Source: Favolaschia claudopus (taxonomy: Eukaryota; Basidiomycota; Agaricomycetes; Agaricales; Mycenaceae). Taken from it: DNA of 64,000 nt. The stretch lies in assembly GCA_037176885.1 (NCBI GenBank), contig JAWWNJ010000057.1, positions 434,001-498,000 of the forward strand, in the 5' to 3' direction. Of the stretch, positions 1 through 10,207 are shown piece by piece. Numbering within the stretch: position 1 is the stretch's first letter; each line of letters begins with the position of its first letter. The notes under the pieces were generated by a model. The model was not told the origin of the DNA and did not search any database. It saw only the letters and a list, made by a program, of their open reading frames with translations. Made by a program: the position numbers and the translations under genes.

Positions 1-1257
1 CAACCTTCGGCGGGGTACTACCGACCCTCTGCCTACGAACCATCACCATACTCTCAGCCTTCCTCTTACGCTCGGGCTCTAGCCCAACAGCAGCAGCGCG
101 CTCGAGAGCTCGCACTTGCGCAAGAACGGGAGCGCCAGCGCCTTGCCGGCTCTCGATACTTCCCCAACGGCTACGATTACGAGCCCGAGAGCGACGAGGA
201 TGACTATCCCTACCTGCATCCGCGTCAACGCGCTCTTCTGGAGGCCAAGCGACGTCAAGAAGCTCTGGAACTGCAGCGAAGACAAGCCATCGAAGCTCGT
301 ATGGCTCGCGAGTTGGCCTTGAAACAACAGCAGGCAGAGCGAGAAAGAGTGAGCGAAGCTCTTCCAAATCTTTCCTCGGACCAGGAGACTGACGTGCAAT
401 CTAACCAGAATCAACCCCAGTCTCCGATACGTTCTCCTGTCTCCCCTTCTGCCACAGAGCCGACACCCAAATCGACGGCCTCCCCGGCAGTTCCAACACC
501 AACTCCTTCCTCTTCTCCCTCTCCCGCCGCACCTTCTCCCGAGCGGCTCGAAGAAGCAGCTACCACAATCCAAACCCATTACCGCATCCACCGCGCTCTA
601 CGAGCCATCTCCTCCCTCGCCTCACAGTTCCAATCCATCAAATCCTCCTTCGTTCCCCCTACCTCCATCGACTACCAATCCACAGATGGCGTCGTCTCCA
701 TCCCTGTTCTCCAATCACCCGTCTCCAACCCATCTGTGGAAGCAGGCGACGCAAAGCTCGCATTTACCCCCAAGAACATACCTCTGCACACGTACAACGA
801 GCTTCTTAGCCGTTTGCTCGTTTCGCTCGACGCGGTGGAGAGCCGGGGCGACCGTAGAGTGCGTGAGCAGCGACGGGCAGTCGTTCGCGAGGTGGAGGCA
901 GAAGCAGCGCGGTTTGAGGCGTTTTGGCAAGGCGTGTGGAAGGATGGGCAGGCTCGAAAGCAGGAGTCTGAGGAGATGGCTGAAGACGCACCTGAAGAAG
1001 AAGAGAAGGAAGTTTGTGCGATGGTCGTCGATGCGGACGAGGAAGAGCCTGCGCTTCCTGAACTGTCCCCTGCAGCAGCGGATTCTGATTCCGACATCGA
1101 GCCCGAACTTGTCTGGACCCCGCCCGAGACGCCCGCAGCATCGCCTGAGCTTGTGCTCTCTCCAGAGTCCGAGCTAGAGCAGGAGGAAGGCGTCTTGGTT
1201 GGGGCAGCCGAGGAGAAGAATCCTATAGCAGTCGCAGATGATTTTGTTCTTGTATAA
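1..1257 (+). CDS. BAG-domain protein with IQ-like motif, 5' partial
   Basis: The frame is open from the first base and ends with TAA at 1255-1257, so the N-terminus lies outside the window. The visible part begins with a low-complexity Gln/Arg/Glu-rich charged stretch, then a Pro/Ser/Thr linker (about 430-540). Next comes a short IQ-like helix (TIQTHYRIHRALRAI, around 570-610) and a charged helical segment at about 790-945 with LLSRLLVSLDAVESRG, the signature of a BAG domain. The C-terminus is strongly acidic. BAG domains bind the Hsp70 ATPase domain and act as nucleotide-exchange co-chaperones (family knowledge). The IQ-plus-BAG order with long disordered flanks is common in fungal BAG proteins. 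Which BAG subfamily it belongs to cannot be told without the missing 5' end. Confidence 0.8.
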   Translation, partial: QPSAGYYRPSAYEPSPYSQPSSYARALAQQQQRARELALAQERERQRLAGSRYFPNGYDYEPESDEDDYPYLHPRQRALLEAKRRQEALELQRRQAIEARMARELALKQQQAERERVSEALPNLSSDQETDVQSNQNQPQSPIRSPVSPSATEPTPKSTASPAVPTPTPSSSPSPAAPSPERLEEAATTIQTHYRIHRALRAISSLASQFQSIKSSFVPPTSIDYQSTDGVVSIPVLQSPVSNPSVEAGDAKLAFTPKNIPLHTYNELLSRLLVSLDAVESRGDRRVREQRRAVVREVEAEAARFEAFWQGVWKDGQARKQESEEMAEDAPEEEEKEVCAMVVDADEEEPALPELSPAAADSDSDIEPELVWTPPETPAASPELVLSPESELEQEEGVLVGAAEEKNPIAVADDFVLV

Positions 1258-1818
1258 AACGACCGTCTTAAATTATTATTCCTATGTATATAAGTAGCAA
1301 ATATCCCAATCATATAATCTCACTCCATCGAACTCATCAGTGAGTCGAAAGTAGACCACAGACTTACAGAATGTGCATGGTTGCAGTTGAGTGAAAACTG
1401 TTAGAACAGTTCGCCGCGGCAATGCCCTCGCCGCCTAACTCCTTCCACAATACAACGACGACTTGAACCAGCCCGAACCACGTCTTTGGGCTTGGGTTTG
1501 ACTTGAACCATTAGCGATCTCTTTAGGATACTTTCGCTGTGGCACAACGCACACCCTATCTGGTTCCTTGTCAGCCCAAGAGACGACCTTGCTGCCACGA
1601 AAATCATTCAAGATTTCCATTGCAATGATTCAATTGCATTGTTCGAACGCCTTGTCGCTGTCACGTTCTGTCGAGGCAATTTAGCTTACGTCAAAGACTC
1701 TTCTGAATCCAGAAATCTTTTTGACGAGCGCACTCAGCCAGTAGCCATGACTCAAAAGGATCGGACCGCGACATGTCTCACTCCCCACTGCACCTGGACC
1801 TGTTACCACTCTGCCAGC
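1258..1818. other. Intergenic, no gene seen
   Basis: This is the 3' flank of the BAG gene and the 5' flank of the first DUF6534 gene. It has short overlapping ORFs on both strands with no recognisable motif or splice logic. I see no RNA gene. Confidence 0.5.
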
Positions 1819-3026
1819 ATGTCCTCATTTGCTCCAATGTGCGCTTTCTTCTCATTTCCACGCACGAGTATCGCTAAGTGCTTGTCGCAGTACAATGCCT
1901 ATCCTCATAGGAGCTCTTCTCAATTTCTTCTTTTTCGGTATTCTATTGGTGCAAGTTTGTATGTGCAGTTGCCCTGTTCACGGTCTCCAATCAACCGTCG
2001 TTCAGATGTATACTACACTTGTTTCCCTAAGGACGCGTTGAAGGTGAAGGGCCTCGGTAAGAACACCGACAATCTTCTGCAAGTCTATTCATATCGTCTA
2101 TCCTAGTGTGTTTCCTTTTCTGCGTAATCACAGTCGACATCTCCCTCAATGCGTCCGACATCAGCTTCTGGTTGGCGTGTTCGTTCGGCAATCCATTGGC
2201 TTTCCTGCAGCGCCGATTCGCAAAGATCTACACGCCCATTTTCGGTTCGATCGTCTCGACGATCGTCCATCTTTGTTTCTGCTATCGCATATACGTGATC
2301 AAACGTTCTGCATGGCCGGTCTACACTTCAATAGCTTTGGTTTGCAGCTGTGTTTATCTCGTCTGGGGGATTTCTCAAGTTCGGTTTATAGATCGCAATT
2401 ACGCAATTAGCCGGAGGACTAGCGGCTGGAATCATCTTTACTCTCGAAGACAATGGTTATATTCCGCTGTCAGCAACCATACGCGTTGTTCACGAACGAA
2501 TTCCCCTCTACCTCTGGCTTTCGTTCGGCGCGGCAGCTGATCTGCTCATTGCCATCGTAATGGCGGTTTTAGTACGTTGCGTTCATTGTAGTCTCAGTTT
2601 TGCTTTCACAACGCTAAGTGACCGTCAGCTCTCCCGCAAAGCAATGCACGACTCTACCCGCAATATCGTCAACGATCTGACCCGCCTCATCATTGAGACC
2701 AATGCCTTTTCTGCTGCTTTTGCACTGATCGCTCTGTTCTTGTTTGTCTTTCTTCCTGTAAGTTCACTCAGCTGGAATCATGCGAAAATTCTGATGTTCG
2801 TCGCGTAGGATACTGAGTACTGCCTCCTCCCAGGATTCGCCTTGTCCGCCATGTATGAATTCTCCAAGTAACCCATCGTCGGCTCAGGCTTACATTCATC
2901 GGCAGCTACGCTAATACCCTTCTCTTCACCTTGAACCACCGTGCAGTCATGCGCACGCGCGCCGACGGGGGAATCGAGGATGGCATTGGTTCATCTCATT
3001 CGGGCGTCCGCAACTACCGCACATGA
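1819..3026 (+). CDS. DUF6534 seven-helix membrane protein, copy A
   Basis: Eight exons join in frame to 281 residues: 1819-1838, 1891-1958, 2006-2056, 2107-2339, 2392-2571, 2629-2757, 2809-2852, 2906-3026. The chosen ATG gives the family N-terminus, a very short first exon followed by a helix ending LLVQV. About seven hydrophobic helices follow. Exon 4 holds the NASDISFW and RRFAKIYTP segments. Exon 6 holds STRNIVNDLTRLIIETN, the most conserved part of the family. The tail after YANTLL is short and polar. The family is a basidiomycete-specific group of integral membrane proteins without assigned function. Copy A differs from the other four by a shorter exon 5 (180 nt against 186-192). Donors GTGCGC and GTTTGC are weak, but the resulting frame is unambiguous. 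Confidence 0.88.
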
Positions 3027-3398
3027 TGGTGCCAGGTTCAAATATCCTCCAGAAAGCGGGGCATGTCGAGACATCGAGAGATCTGGAGAAATCGGCGCTC
3101 GCAGGTCATCGGGTCGCAAGTGAAAGTGCTAATTCACCTGTATGTATTTGCCAACAAGTTTCAAGGTCGACAATTGCAGCAGAATCTGAACCCTGAATAT
3201 ACCTTGGAATAGTGAACGGAGATTTAGCGCACCAGCGTTCAGCGATGAACCAAATTGCAAGACATGTCATCACGAGCTTAGCATTCTCTGCGCACTGAAA
3301 CAGGTCTCATTACGGCGGATCATCTGGTCTGGTCGAGAAACCAGTCGTCTGCAAGACATGTCTCAATCGCATCTCGCTTTTCCCCACCTTCTATCAGG

Positions 3399-4717
3399 AT
3401 GTCCATGGGTGTTACGGCGTAGGCAGCGTCTTGCTCCGTACCCAACGATTTCTGAATTCCACTGTCCAGCGCACTCCCGCTCCTGACGGGTTCCCTGCTC
3501 AGCATGTTTCTTTTCGGTGCATTGCTGGTACAAGTCTGTGGGTCGAATCCTTTCCTCCGATGGTCGATTCACCGCCAATGACCATTCAGACGCGTACCAC
3601 ATTTGTTTTCCAAAAGACAGTTTAGTTATCAAAGGCATTGGTCAGTGAAGTGGTATCTCATTCCAGTGGACTCTGATCGGAGCTTCCCCAGTGCTCTTTA
3701 TTTTTCTTGCGTCGACGGTAGACAGATGCCTCAACATGTCCGATGTCTTCTACTGGTTTGCATCGTCTTTCGGCGATGTGACAGGCTTCTCGCACCGTAG
3801 ATACTCGAGATTTTACGCTCCTATCATGGGCTCGCTGGTTTCAACCATCGTCAGACTATTTTTCGCCTACCGCATCTTTGTCATTCGACGAACTGCATGG
3901 CCGCTCTGCACTCTCATTGCTCTGGTATGCTTTTCTAACTGCCACGTCCCAAGCCTGGTTTCGAATCACGCTCCCTCCCGCCCTAGATTGCCCTGGCCCA
4001 CATGGCAGGAGGTTTTACCGGCGGAATTCTGGCCTTTATCGAAGACAACACCTCAAAGACTATCAATCCCGACGATATCGTCAATATTCACGACCATTTT
4101 CACATCATAACTTCGTACATCTGGCTTATCTGCGGTGTACTCGCAGATGTTCTGATCGCTATGTCTATGACTATCCTAGTGGGTTCACTCCCATTATGCT
4201 TTGTGCGTCGACATATTAACCATAGTGTGCCGATCCAGCTTTTGCGAACAATGGTCGATGATACCACACGCAACGCCGTTAACCAATTCATTCGTTTGGT
4301 TCTCGAGACAAATATCTGCTCTGCTGTCTTTACTTTGGCCACTCTAGTTTTGTATGCCGCCCTACCCGTAAATTGCCTCTCTTCTACCATCCTCGATGAA
4401 ACCACTGACATTGATTCGGTAGCCGTCCAATCTAGCTTGTACAATTCCAGCCTTTGCTTTGCCCACCCTGTACGTCTGATCCCCTTTCCCACCTCCGCGT
4501 CGCAAGTATCTGATATATCATCTCACCTCCATTCATCAGGTACGCCAATACGCTCCTCGTCATTCTCAACAATCGCGGCATCCTTCTGCGTGCTAGAGCC
4601 AACAAACAAAGAAGGATGAGCGTGCTCGTTGAACAGACTCGCGAGACCTTCACTGACACGGACACCACAACGCTGGCACGAGATTCTACGGTGTCACCTG
4701 CCGGCAGATATCATTAG
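3399..4717 (+). CDS. DUF6534 seven-helix membrane protein, copy B
   Basis: Exons 3399-3418, 3470-3537, 3590-3640, 3692-3924, 3987-4178, 4240-4368, 4423-4469 and 4540-4717 encode 305 residues. The start is the second ATG of a pair: only this one leaves the first exon in the phase needed by exon 2, as in the paralogues. Family marks are LNMSDVFYW, RRYSRFYAP, a GGILAF helix and TRNAVNQFIRLVLETN. The C-terminus is a soluble tail rich in Thr/Asp/Arg. It lies 372 bp downstream of copy A on the same strand, a tandem duplicate. Exon 7 is 47 nt, as in copy E, against 44 nt in A, C and D. Location is probably plasma or an internal membrane; function is unknown. Confidence 0.9.
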
Positions 4718-5706
4718 CTCGAGATACATGGTCTCGGGTCGCGGACTTGGTATGGAAACAAGGAAAATTGCGGTCGACCCCGGAAATTTGAGAGATGCGC
4801 AAGCAGATACACGTTTGGCAGTCGTATACCTTTTCTTTCGGTGGGCAATATGTATGATGTACTAGCAACGAATGAAAGGCGAAACACGATGACCTTCCAA
4901 AAAAGGAAATTCAGCAAATCATTTCTTCTCCATTCTGCGATGCACTCTCAGGCACGAGATCGCCCAATTATTATCGGGGCTCGACCCGGCCTGGCGCTTC
5001 CTGAAGCAATCTGTGATTCGAAAGCCGCTTGACTGCCGGTGCAACCTAGTTTCCTCTTGCCTCATAGAGTGAAGGCGCGTTTTCCACAAAAATATGACTG
5101 TTTCCCATCCCAGACCACGAGATGGCTTCGTTGAGCTCACTGTGGGCAAATTGCTGCTTTTTCCGCGCCCAACACGGTCGTCCGTTGCCTTCCCTATTCT
5201 TTGCAATCTCTGCAAGACCTTTGCCCAATGCTGCCGCAGCTCTCGGACCCCTGGTTGTTTCTCACGTCGGTGCATCCATGGATCCAGCAAGAGAACTTGA
5301 ATGAACCACCAATACCGCTCAAAGTTGCACACATGTCCAACAAGAGTCTAAGCATGATTCAACCTTTTCAACTTCATTCTTTCAGGTTTCACTGTGTCGC
5401 TCACCGCGATCGAGATCATAATGTCAAAAAAAAAAAAAAGTCCAGATTCGATCTACGGGCTCGAACACACCTGGCTTGTCCGCAGTCGCTTCGCTCATTG
5501 GCGCCCAGTTTGCTGGATACCAGAAAACTTGGAGATACTATATGACGCACGGGGCAGCTACGCGCTATGTGCCCTTGTTTGGCCGATGAGCGCACCACGA
5601 CGGGTAAGTGTGGCCGGTTGCAACCGCGTTCCATCTTTGCTCTCTACCTTCATCTTGTGAAACTTCTTCGTCGATTGCTTCGCTGCAATCGCCACCACTC
5701 ATTATC
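4718..5706. other. Intergenic, no gene seen
   Basis: About 1 kb between DUF6534 copy B and the DPBB gene. It holds a run of 13 A at about 5427 and several overlapping short ORFs with no motif, none worth calling. The last 150 bp should contain the promoter and leader of the DPBB gene, but no clear TATA box stands out. Confidence 0.45.
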
Positions 5707-6880
5707 ATGCTTTTCCTCCTCCCCACCTCCGCCCTCCTTGCCTTTGCCGTTCTTGGCGAAGCCGCATCCCATGGTCTCGGTGGATCGCACCTCACAAATC
5801 TGCGCCGTCACCACTCCGTCCCTCGCGAGCCGCAGATCGCCCCAGCCGCCAAAAAATTGAACCGGCGTAGATCCTGCAAACCCCCGACATCTTCATCCTC
5901 GCACTCAGCCGCCTCCACTACTGCGAAGCAACACTCTTCTTCTCCCTCCACGCCCGCTTCTTCTCTGACCGGCGGGAGCATCGCTGCGGGCGTATTCAAG
6001 GCTATCAAGCCAGCGGATTGGCCCACCGCCACGCACGCTGGGGCCATACCAAGTTCCACTGTCGCCAGCAGCCATGACCCCTATCTCAAAGCACTTTCAA
6101 ATGCTCTGGATAACTCTGAGAATCATTTCTTCACCGAAACACACACCGGAGACATGACATACTATGGCCAAGGTCTCGGCGCATGCGGAGACGTTTACGA
6201 CGACGATTCTTTCACGGCTGCCATCTCGATGAAGATGTTTGACAAGTTAGTATCTCATGGTTCTCTGGTCTACACCGAAAAAGGCAATCTTTTGCGAGCC
6301 TTCCGAGGGCCATCCCAGAGGCGAGGGGATTGTATCTTGTTCCGCTGTTGATAGCAGTCAATTCTCCTCCTGGAGAACTTCTGGAGGGTCACAAAAGATT
6401 TCGTTGTTCGGTGTGGGCCATGTGGCAAATCATTGTTCACAATTGCTTACAAAGTCCAGCTGGCCAGGTGCAAGTGGAGAGCAAAATCGGAACGGAGCTT
6501 GTGTTAAGTACCAACATAAATCAATCGATTCAATCTTTACTTAAACACCCACAGGTCCCTTTGTCCCCGCCCGTAAGGCTCTCAACGACGCCGGGTTGAT
6601 GGAGTCTGTTGTCCAATCTTCCGTCCCAGGGTACGCCCTAATCGGCGGCGACGGCCTCATCAACTGCCTTGGCTCTGGCGCCGGTAAAAGCGATGCGCAA
6701 TGCCATATACCCCTCACCGCTACGGTCACCCACGGCGACAAGAGCATCCAGGTCAAGATCGTCGACCGCTGCGTCGGCTGCGAGGTCGGCGACATCGACC
6801 TCACCCCCGCTGCATTTGCCGCGCTAGCTGACATGGGTCTTGGACGCACGAGCGTTACGTGGAAGTTTGACCAATGGTAG
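5707..6880 (+). CDS. Secreted DPBB (expansin-like/RlpA-like) protein, copy 1
   Basis: Exons 5707-6245, 6460-6500 and 6555-6880 encode 301 residues. A signal peptide (MLFLLPTSALLAFAVLGEA) is followed by a dibasic-rich region and a Ser/Thr/Pro linker. A double-psi beta-barrel domain starts at about residue 150, with MTYYGQGLGACG, MKMFDNWPGA, QCHIPLTATVTH, the conserved VDRC and IDLTPAAF. DPBB proteins of this type are extracellular and bind or loosen polysaccharide or inhibit proteases; no catalytic activity is implied. The second intron uses donor GTGTTA, one codon upstream of the position used by copy 2, because the equivalent base no longer offers GT. The first intron is long (214 nt) and carries a degenerate hairpin. 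Copy 2 lies 10 kb away on the minus strand. Confidence 0.88.
6296..6390 (+). repeat. Degenerate hairpin in intron 1 of DPBB copy 1
   Basis: The left arm (about 6296-6338) and right arm (6359-6390) are partly complementary, for example GGAGGGTC at the right end against the left arm. The same intron of DPBB copy 2 has a perfect 40-bp version. The spacer here reads TTGTTCCGCTGTTGAT in the sense of the gene. That matches the reverse complement, not the sense, of the spacer in copy 2. Confidence 0.6.
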
Positions 6881-7209
6881 AGCAGCACATGGACTCAGTT
6901 ATAGAGACATTAGATTAGATGTACTGCATTGTTGTGTGTTTTAATCGCAAATCGACATTGTTGTGCGGTAATTGCCTTGCCACCCATACATTGGAGAAGG
7001 GGGCCCGCCATCTACAACCAACTCCCCTTTGGAAAATCTCCGCACGCTCCGCATTATCGGCCGCCACCCGGCCAAAAATCGCAGCATGGAATTTCCAATC
7101 ACGGTGGAATGCATGAAAGCATCCTCCAAATTCGCGTTCGCTGCTACGAGGAGCAGGCTGAAACGAGCCCAACAGGTTACTGCACATCCCAAGTTTCCTG
7201 AATCCGACT
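6881..7209. other. Convergent intergenic, no gene seen
   Basis: A 3'-to-3' spacer between the DPBB gene (plus) and PUS3 (minus). It should contain both polyadenylation regions. No other feature is recognised. Confidence 0.4.
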
Positions 7210-8682
7210 CTATTCATCCCCTTCGTCCTCGACTGCCTTGCGCCGCTCATCCCGCCTAGCCCCCTTCCCCAGCCTCCAGCGCTCATTAACAATCTCAAAA
7301 TGCTCGCCCCGATTCCGCTCCAACAGTGGAACGTACTTCGCCGAGCGTCGAAATTCAGCCCCACCGAGGGGCACATTCATCGGCGTCTTCCCGTCAGGAA
7401 CAAACCCCGTCGCGCTCAGCGGCAGACGCGCTGGCGGGGGAGCGTGGTGTACCGCGGCAGCGCGGAGGAATTCGGCGTTGAGAGTCGCGTATATTTGCGA
7501 CCGCGCCTGGATGGAGTGGAGTTGGTGATACAGCCCCCCTCCGAGCGGCGAGAGCGTGTCGGCGCCACTGGCGGCTTCTTCCTCCACCTGCCAATCGAGG
7601 TCCCCCGCGCCGAAGTGGCATGCGTAGAGCATCAGTGGGAGGCCGTCGGCCATTTGGTACTCGGGCTTGGTGTCGACTACGGGAAGAGTGGGCTCGCCCT
7701 CCGCGTTTGGCGCGACGTTCAGCATTGTCGTTACGACGGAGGGGGGTTCGAGCCCTGTGCCGACAAGGAAGAGGACGGACATGATGTGGCGGACCTGGTG
7801 GTAGAGGAAAGCGGAGCCTGTAAGGTCGAGGACGTGCATCCCCGAAGGACTGCCCTCTGCAGGGCTGATCTCTGCGCTCATGACTCGACGAAGATACGTG
7901 GTGAGCTGTTTCGCGGGGTCCAGCTTGCAGAAGTTGCGAAAGTCGTGCAGGCCTAGTAGACGCGTCGCAGCCTCACGCATCAGGCTGATATCAAGGTTAT
8001 CTGAGGCGAAGAAGTATTTGTAGTGTCGCGATTTGCAATTGAAACGAGCAGAGAAATCGGAGGCTACGGGAGACCATGCGAGGATGCGTATCGTCGGAGG
8101 GAGGATGCGGTTTAGTATGAGGGTGTAGCTGTGCTCAGATTTACTTGGCGCTTTGACGGGCGGAGGAATATCCATATCGTCCAAAGATCCAAAACCGTCA
8201 TCCAGTCCAGCAAAGACATCTTCTGGGTCGACGAGAGTAGTATCATTCTTTGAGGATAGTAGTGGCGGTGGATCCGACGCGATTGATGCGTTATTTAGAG
8301 CACTTCGAACCCAAAGTGAAATCACTTGCCCCCCAGCACTGACACCGCGATCTGTGCGACCGCATCTCTCCCAACCACAACCTTCTAACCCAGCATCGGG
8401 GTCAATCAATTTTGCCTTACCCAAGGCATCGAATATCACCCCTTCGACAGTAGGAAGTGGAGTTGGATCTGTTTGGATCGCCAGACCGTTGTAATCCCAT
8501 CCAGAATAGCAAAATTTCAAAGCGATTTTGCGGCGCGGATATGAGGAGAAGTCAAAGGTCTTCCACAGACGCCGTGAATTAGGTGGAGGCGGAGTGATAG
8601 CGACCCGGGGAGGCTCTTTCTCTGCCTCGAGAAGGGTCAGTCGCGCGATCAGATCTTCTTTAGACCAATTTTCGTACGCCAT
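7210..8682 (-). CDS. PUS3: tRNA pseudouridine(38/39) synthase
   Basis: One long intronless frame. I start at MAYENWSKEDLIARL because PUS3/Deg1 proteins begin with an E-N-W-S-K-E type helix; this gives 490 residues. The frame continues upstream to 8940, and an in-frame ATG at 8727 is an alternative. TruA-family marks are ALKFCYSGWDYNGLA, the catalytic loop CGRTDRGVSAGGQVI with the nucleophilic Asp, and FLYHQVRHIM. The enzyme isomerises uridine 38 and 39 in the anticodon arm of tRNAs, in nucleus and cytoplasm. It is divergently paired with LSM6. A decayed partial copy lies at about 48.35-48.69 kb. Confidence 0.93.
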   Translation of the reverse strand: MAYENWSKEDLIARLTLLEAEKEPPRVAITPPPPNSRRLWKTFDFSSYPRRKIALKFCYSGWDYNGLAIQTDPTPLPTVEGVIFDALGKAKLIDPDAGLEGCGWERCGRTDRGVSAGGQVISLWVRSALNNASIASDPPPLLSSKNDTTLVDPEDVFAGLDDGFGSLDDMDIPPPVKAPSKSEHSYTLILNRILPPTIRILAWSPVASDFSARFNCKSRHYKYFFASDNLDISLMREAATRLLGLHDFRNFCKLDPAKQLTTYLRRVMSAEISPAEGSPSGMHVLDLTGSAFLYHQVRHIMSVLFLVGTGLEPPSVVTTMLNVAPNAEGEPTLPVVDTKPEYQMADGLPLMLYACHFGAGDLDWQVEEEAASGADTLSPLGGGLYHQLHSIQARSQIYATLNAEFLRAAAVHHAPPPARLPLSATGFVPDGKTPMNVPLGGAEFRRSAKYVPLLERNRGEHFEIVNERWRLGKGARRDERRKAVEDEGDE

Positions 8683-9144
8683 TACGCGGAGAGATTTCTT
8701 GACCTGAAGTCGTAGCGCCGAGCTCATATACAGTCCCCCAGGACCTCTTATGACGCGAGTTGAGTCAGGCGGACTCAGGCCAAAAAATTCGTAGTGATAA
8801 GAAGCGATCGTCTCGTTCGCGTGGGGTTGGGCAAGAGCGGTCGGCTTTGTCGCCGGAGCTGCAGGAAGAAAAAAAAAAAAGCGTAAGACGCGTCGCGGGC
8901 GCGTCAGGGAGCTAAGCAAGCAGCTCCCGGTGGAGAACAAGCTTAAAGCAGGAGCAAGTCAAGAGCAAGCGTCGAAGTGACGAGTCACGCTCGCGTCACA
9001 TCTCAACTCTTCTCAACTCTCCCTTTGCTCTCCCTCAATCTTAGCTTGTACTTGAGCCGCTCGTACGCCGCTTTGAGGTTTTCTCGGAGGAGTGCAAGCA
9101 AAAGGCTACATACATCGTTTGGGATCGACAAAAGTGAATAAACG
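8683..9144. promoter_or_regulatory. PUS3-LSM6 bidirectional promoter with GTGACG palindromic element
   Basis: A 462-bp spacer between divergent starts. At 8977-8999 there is an interrupted palindromic element, GTGACGAGTCAC, followed at once by GCTCGCGTCAC: three TGACG/CGTCA half-sites in 23 bp. A near copy lies at 35693-35718 in another promoter. Half-sites of this type suit bZIP (CRE-like) factors, which is an inference. No TATA box is evident. Confidence 0.5.
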
Positions 9145-9535
9145 ATGGACGAGACACCTCCACCACCACCAGAAGAACAGACACCTCCCCCGCCGCCCCC
9201 GACCTCCCACACCGGCTCTCCCACCGATTTCTTGAAAGGTGTTGTTGGGAAACGCGTCATTGTGAGGTTGACGTCTGGCGTCGACTATCGCGGTACTTTC
9301 AGAAGAGTTCTTTCAAGAATGCGCAAAACAAACCATTTCTAGGTGTACTTTCTTGTCTGGATGGATATATGAACATTGCCTTAGAGCAGACGGAGGAACA
9401 TGTAAACGGTGTGGTGACGAATCGGTATGGGGATGCGTTTATTCGGGGGAACAATGGTCTGCTTTACTCGTTGATTGAATGCTCTTGCTCACCCTTGTTG
9501 TAGTTCTGTATATTTCTGCAGCAGAAGACTTATGA
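9145..9535 (+). CDS. LSM6: U6 snRNA-associated Sm-like protein LSm6
   Basis: Exons 9145-9292, 9343-9456 and 9504-9535 encode 97 residues. A 20-residue proline-rich N-terminal extension precedes the Sm fold: SPTDFLKGVVGKRVIVRLTSGVDYRG, then VLSCLDGYMNIALEQ (Sm1 end) and DAFIRGNNVLYIS (Sm2). This matches LSm6, a subunit of the nuclear Lsm2-8 ring on U6 snRNA and of the cytoplasmic Lsm1-7 decapping ring. The proline stretch is an addition to the usual length of about 80 residues. Both introns are about 50 nt with phase-1 boundaries that restore G and V codons. Confidence 0.95.
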
Positions 9536-10030
9536 ACTCAGCATACTCGTTGTCAGCATTGCCTGTATCACCAGCCTTTTCTCTAAATCGTCTTTGAAGC
9601 TCCCGTATAATCTTCGTTTGAGACGGAGAGTCAGCGTGCAACCAGTACGTTGGACTCGAACATGGCCTGTGACTTGACCCGACATGCTTCGGATCCGCTC
9701 CTGCAACATCGCATCCTGGTCTATCGGAAATGCTGGAAGATCTTGGAAGTCTTTTGGTACACTGCTTCCACTTATGTGGGCCGGTATGACTCGGTGGAAG
9801 GCTCATCGCCTTGAGCCAAAACAAGCCATGAAACAGTGTCGAGAAAAAATCATGATTCGTTCAAGTTTTACCAAGGTCTTAATGCCGACAGGGACTCCGA
9901 AATGCTGCTCACGTTCTACATCTGGTGAACTACTGCAAGATCGACCTCCGCGACTCCTCCAAATACTTGAATCGCATCGACCCCAGGACGTGCTGAATAC
10001 GACTTGACTGACTCTGCCTCGATCCATAAA
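9489..10030 (-). pseudogene. Possible decayed gene, frame-shifted coding-like pieces
   Basis: On the minus strand several frames look coding but do not join: an N-terminal piece (ESVKSYSARPGVDAIQVFGG), a middle piece (KDFQDLPAFPIDQDAMLQERIRSM) and a C-terminal piece (SQTKIIRELQRRFREKAG, ending near KYTELQQG). The last two abut without room for an intron, one base out of frame. The 3' end overlaps the end of LSM6. I do not recognise the family. It could also be random composition. Confidence 0.25.
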
Positions 10031-10207
10031 ACACGATTCGGACCGGGATTACGACATCGTGACCATGAATATAGTATTACTGGACGAGTCGGGTCCGAGC
10101 ATCCTCATTCCACCGGCTTCTCTTGAAAAGCGGCTGCATATAAGAACGCACTCTCATTCACATCGTTTCTTCATTCACAGGCTTCTCTTTTCTCCCTCTC
10201 CAAGTTC

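Noticed and set aside
672..1313. 213-codon minus-strand ORF, Ser/Thr-rich
   Set aside because: Antisense to the acidic tail of the BAG gene; Ser-rich composition is the mirror of Glu/Asp codons.
3015..3060. tRNA-like B-box (GGTTCAAAT)
   Set aside because: No A-box, anticodon stem or acceptor pairing around it, and it overlaps the last exon of a DUF6534 gene.
5425..5440. Poly-A run as a retroposon tail
   Set aside because: No target-site duplication or upstream element body could be identified; simple homopolymer is enough.
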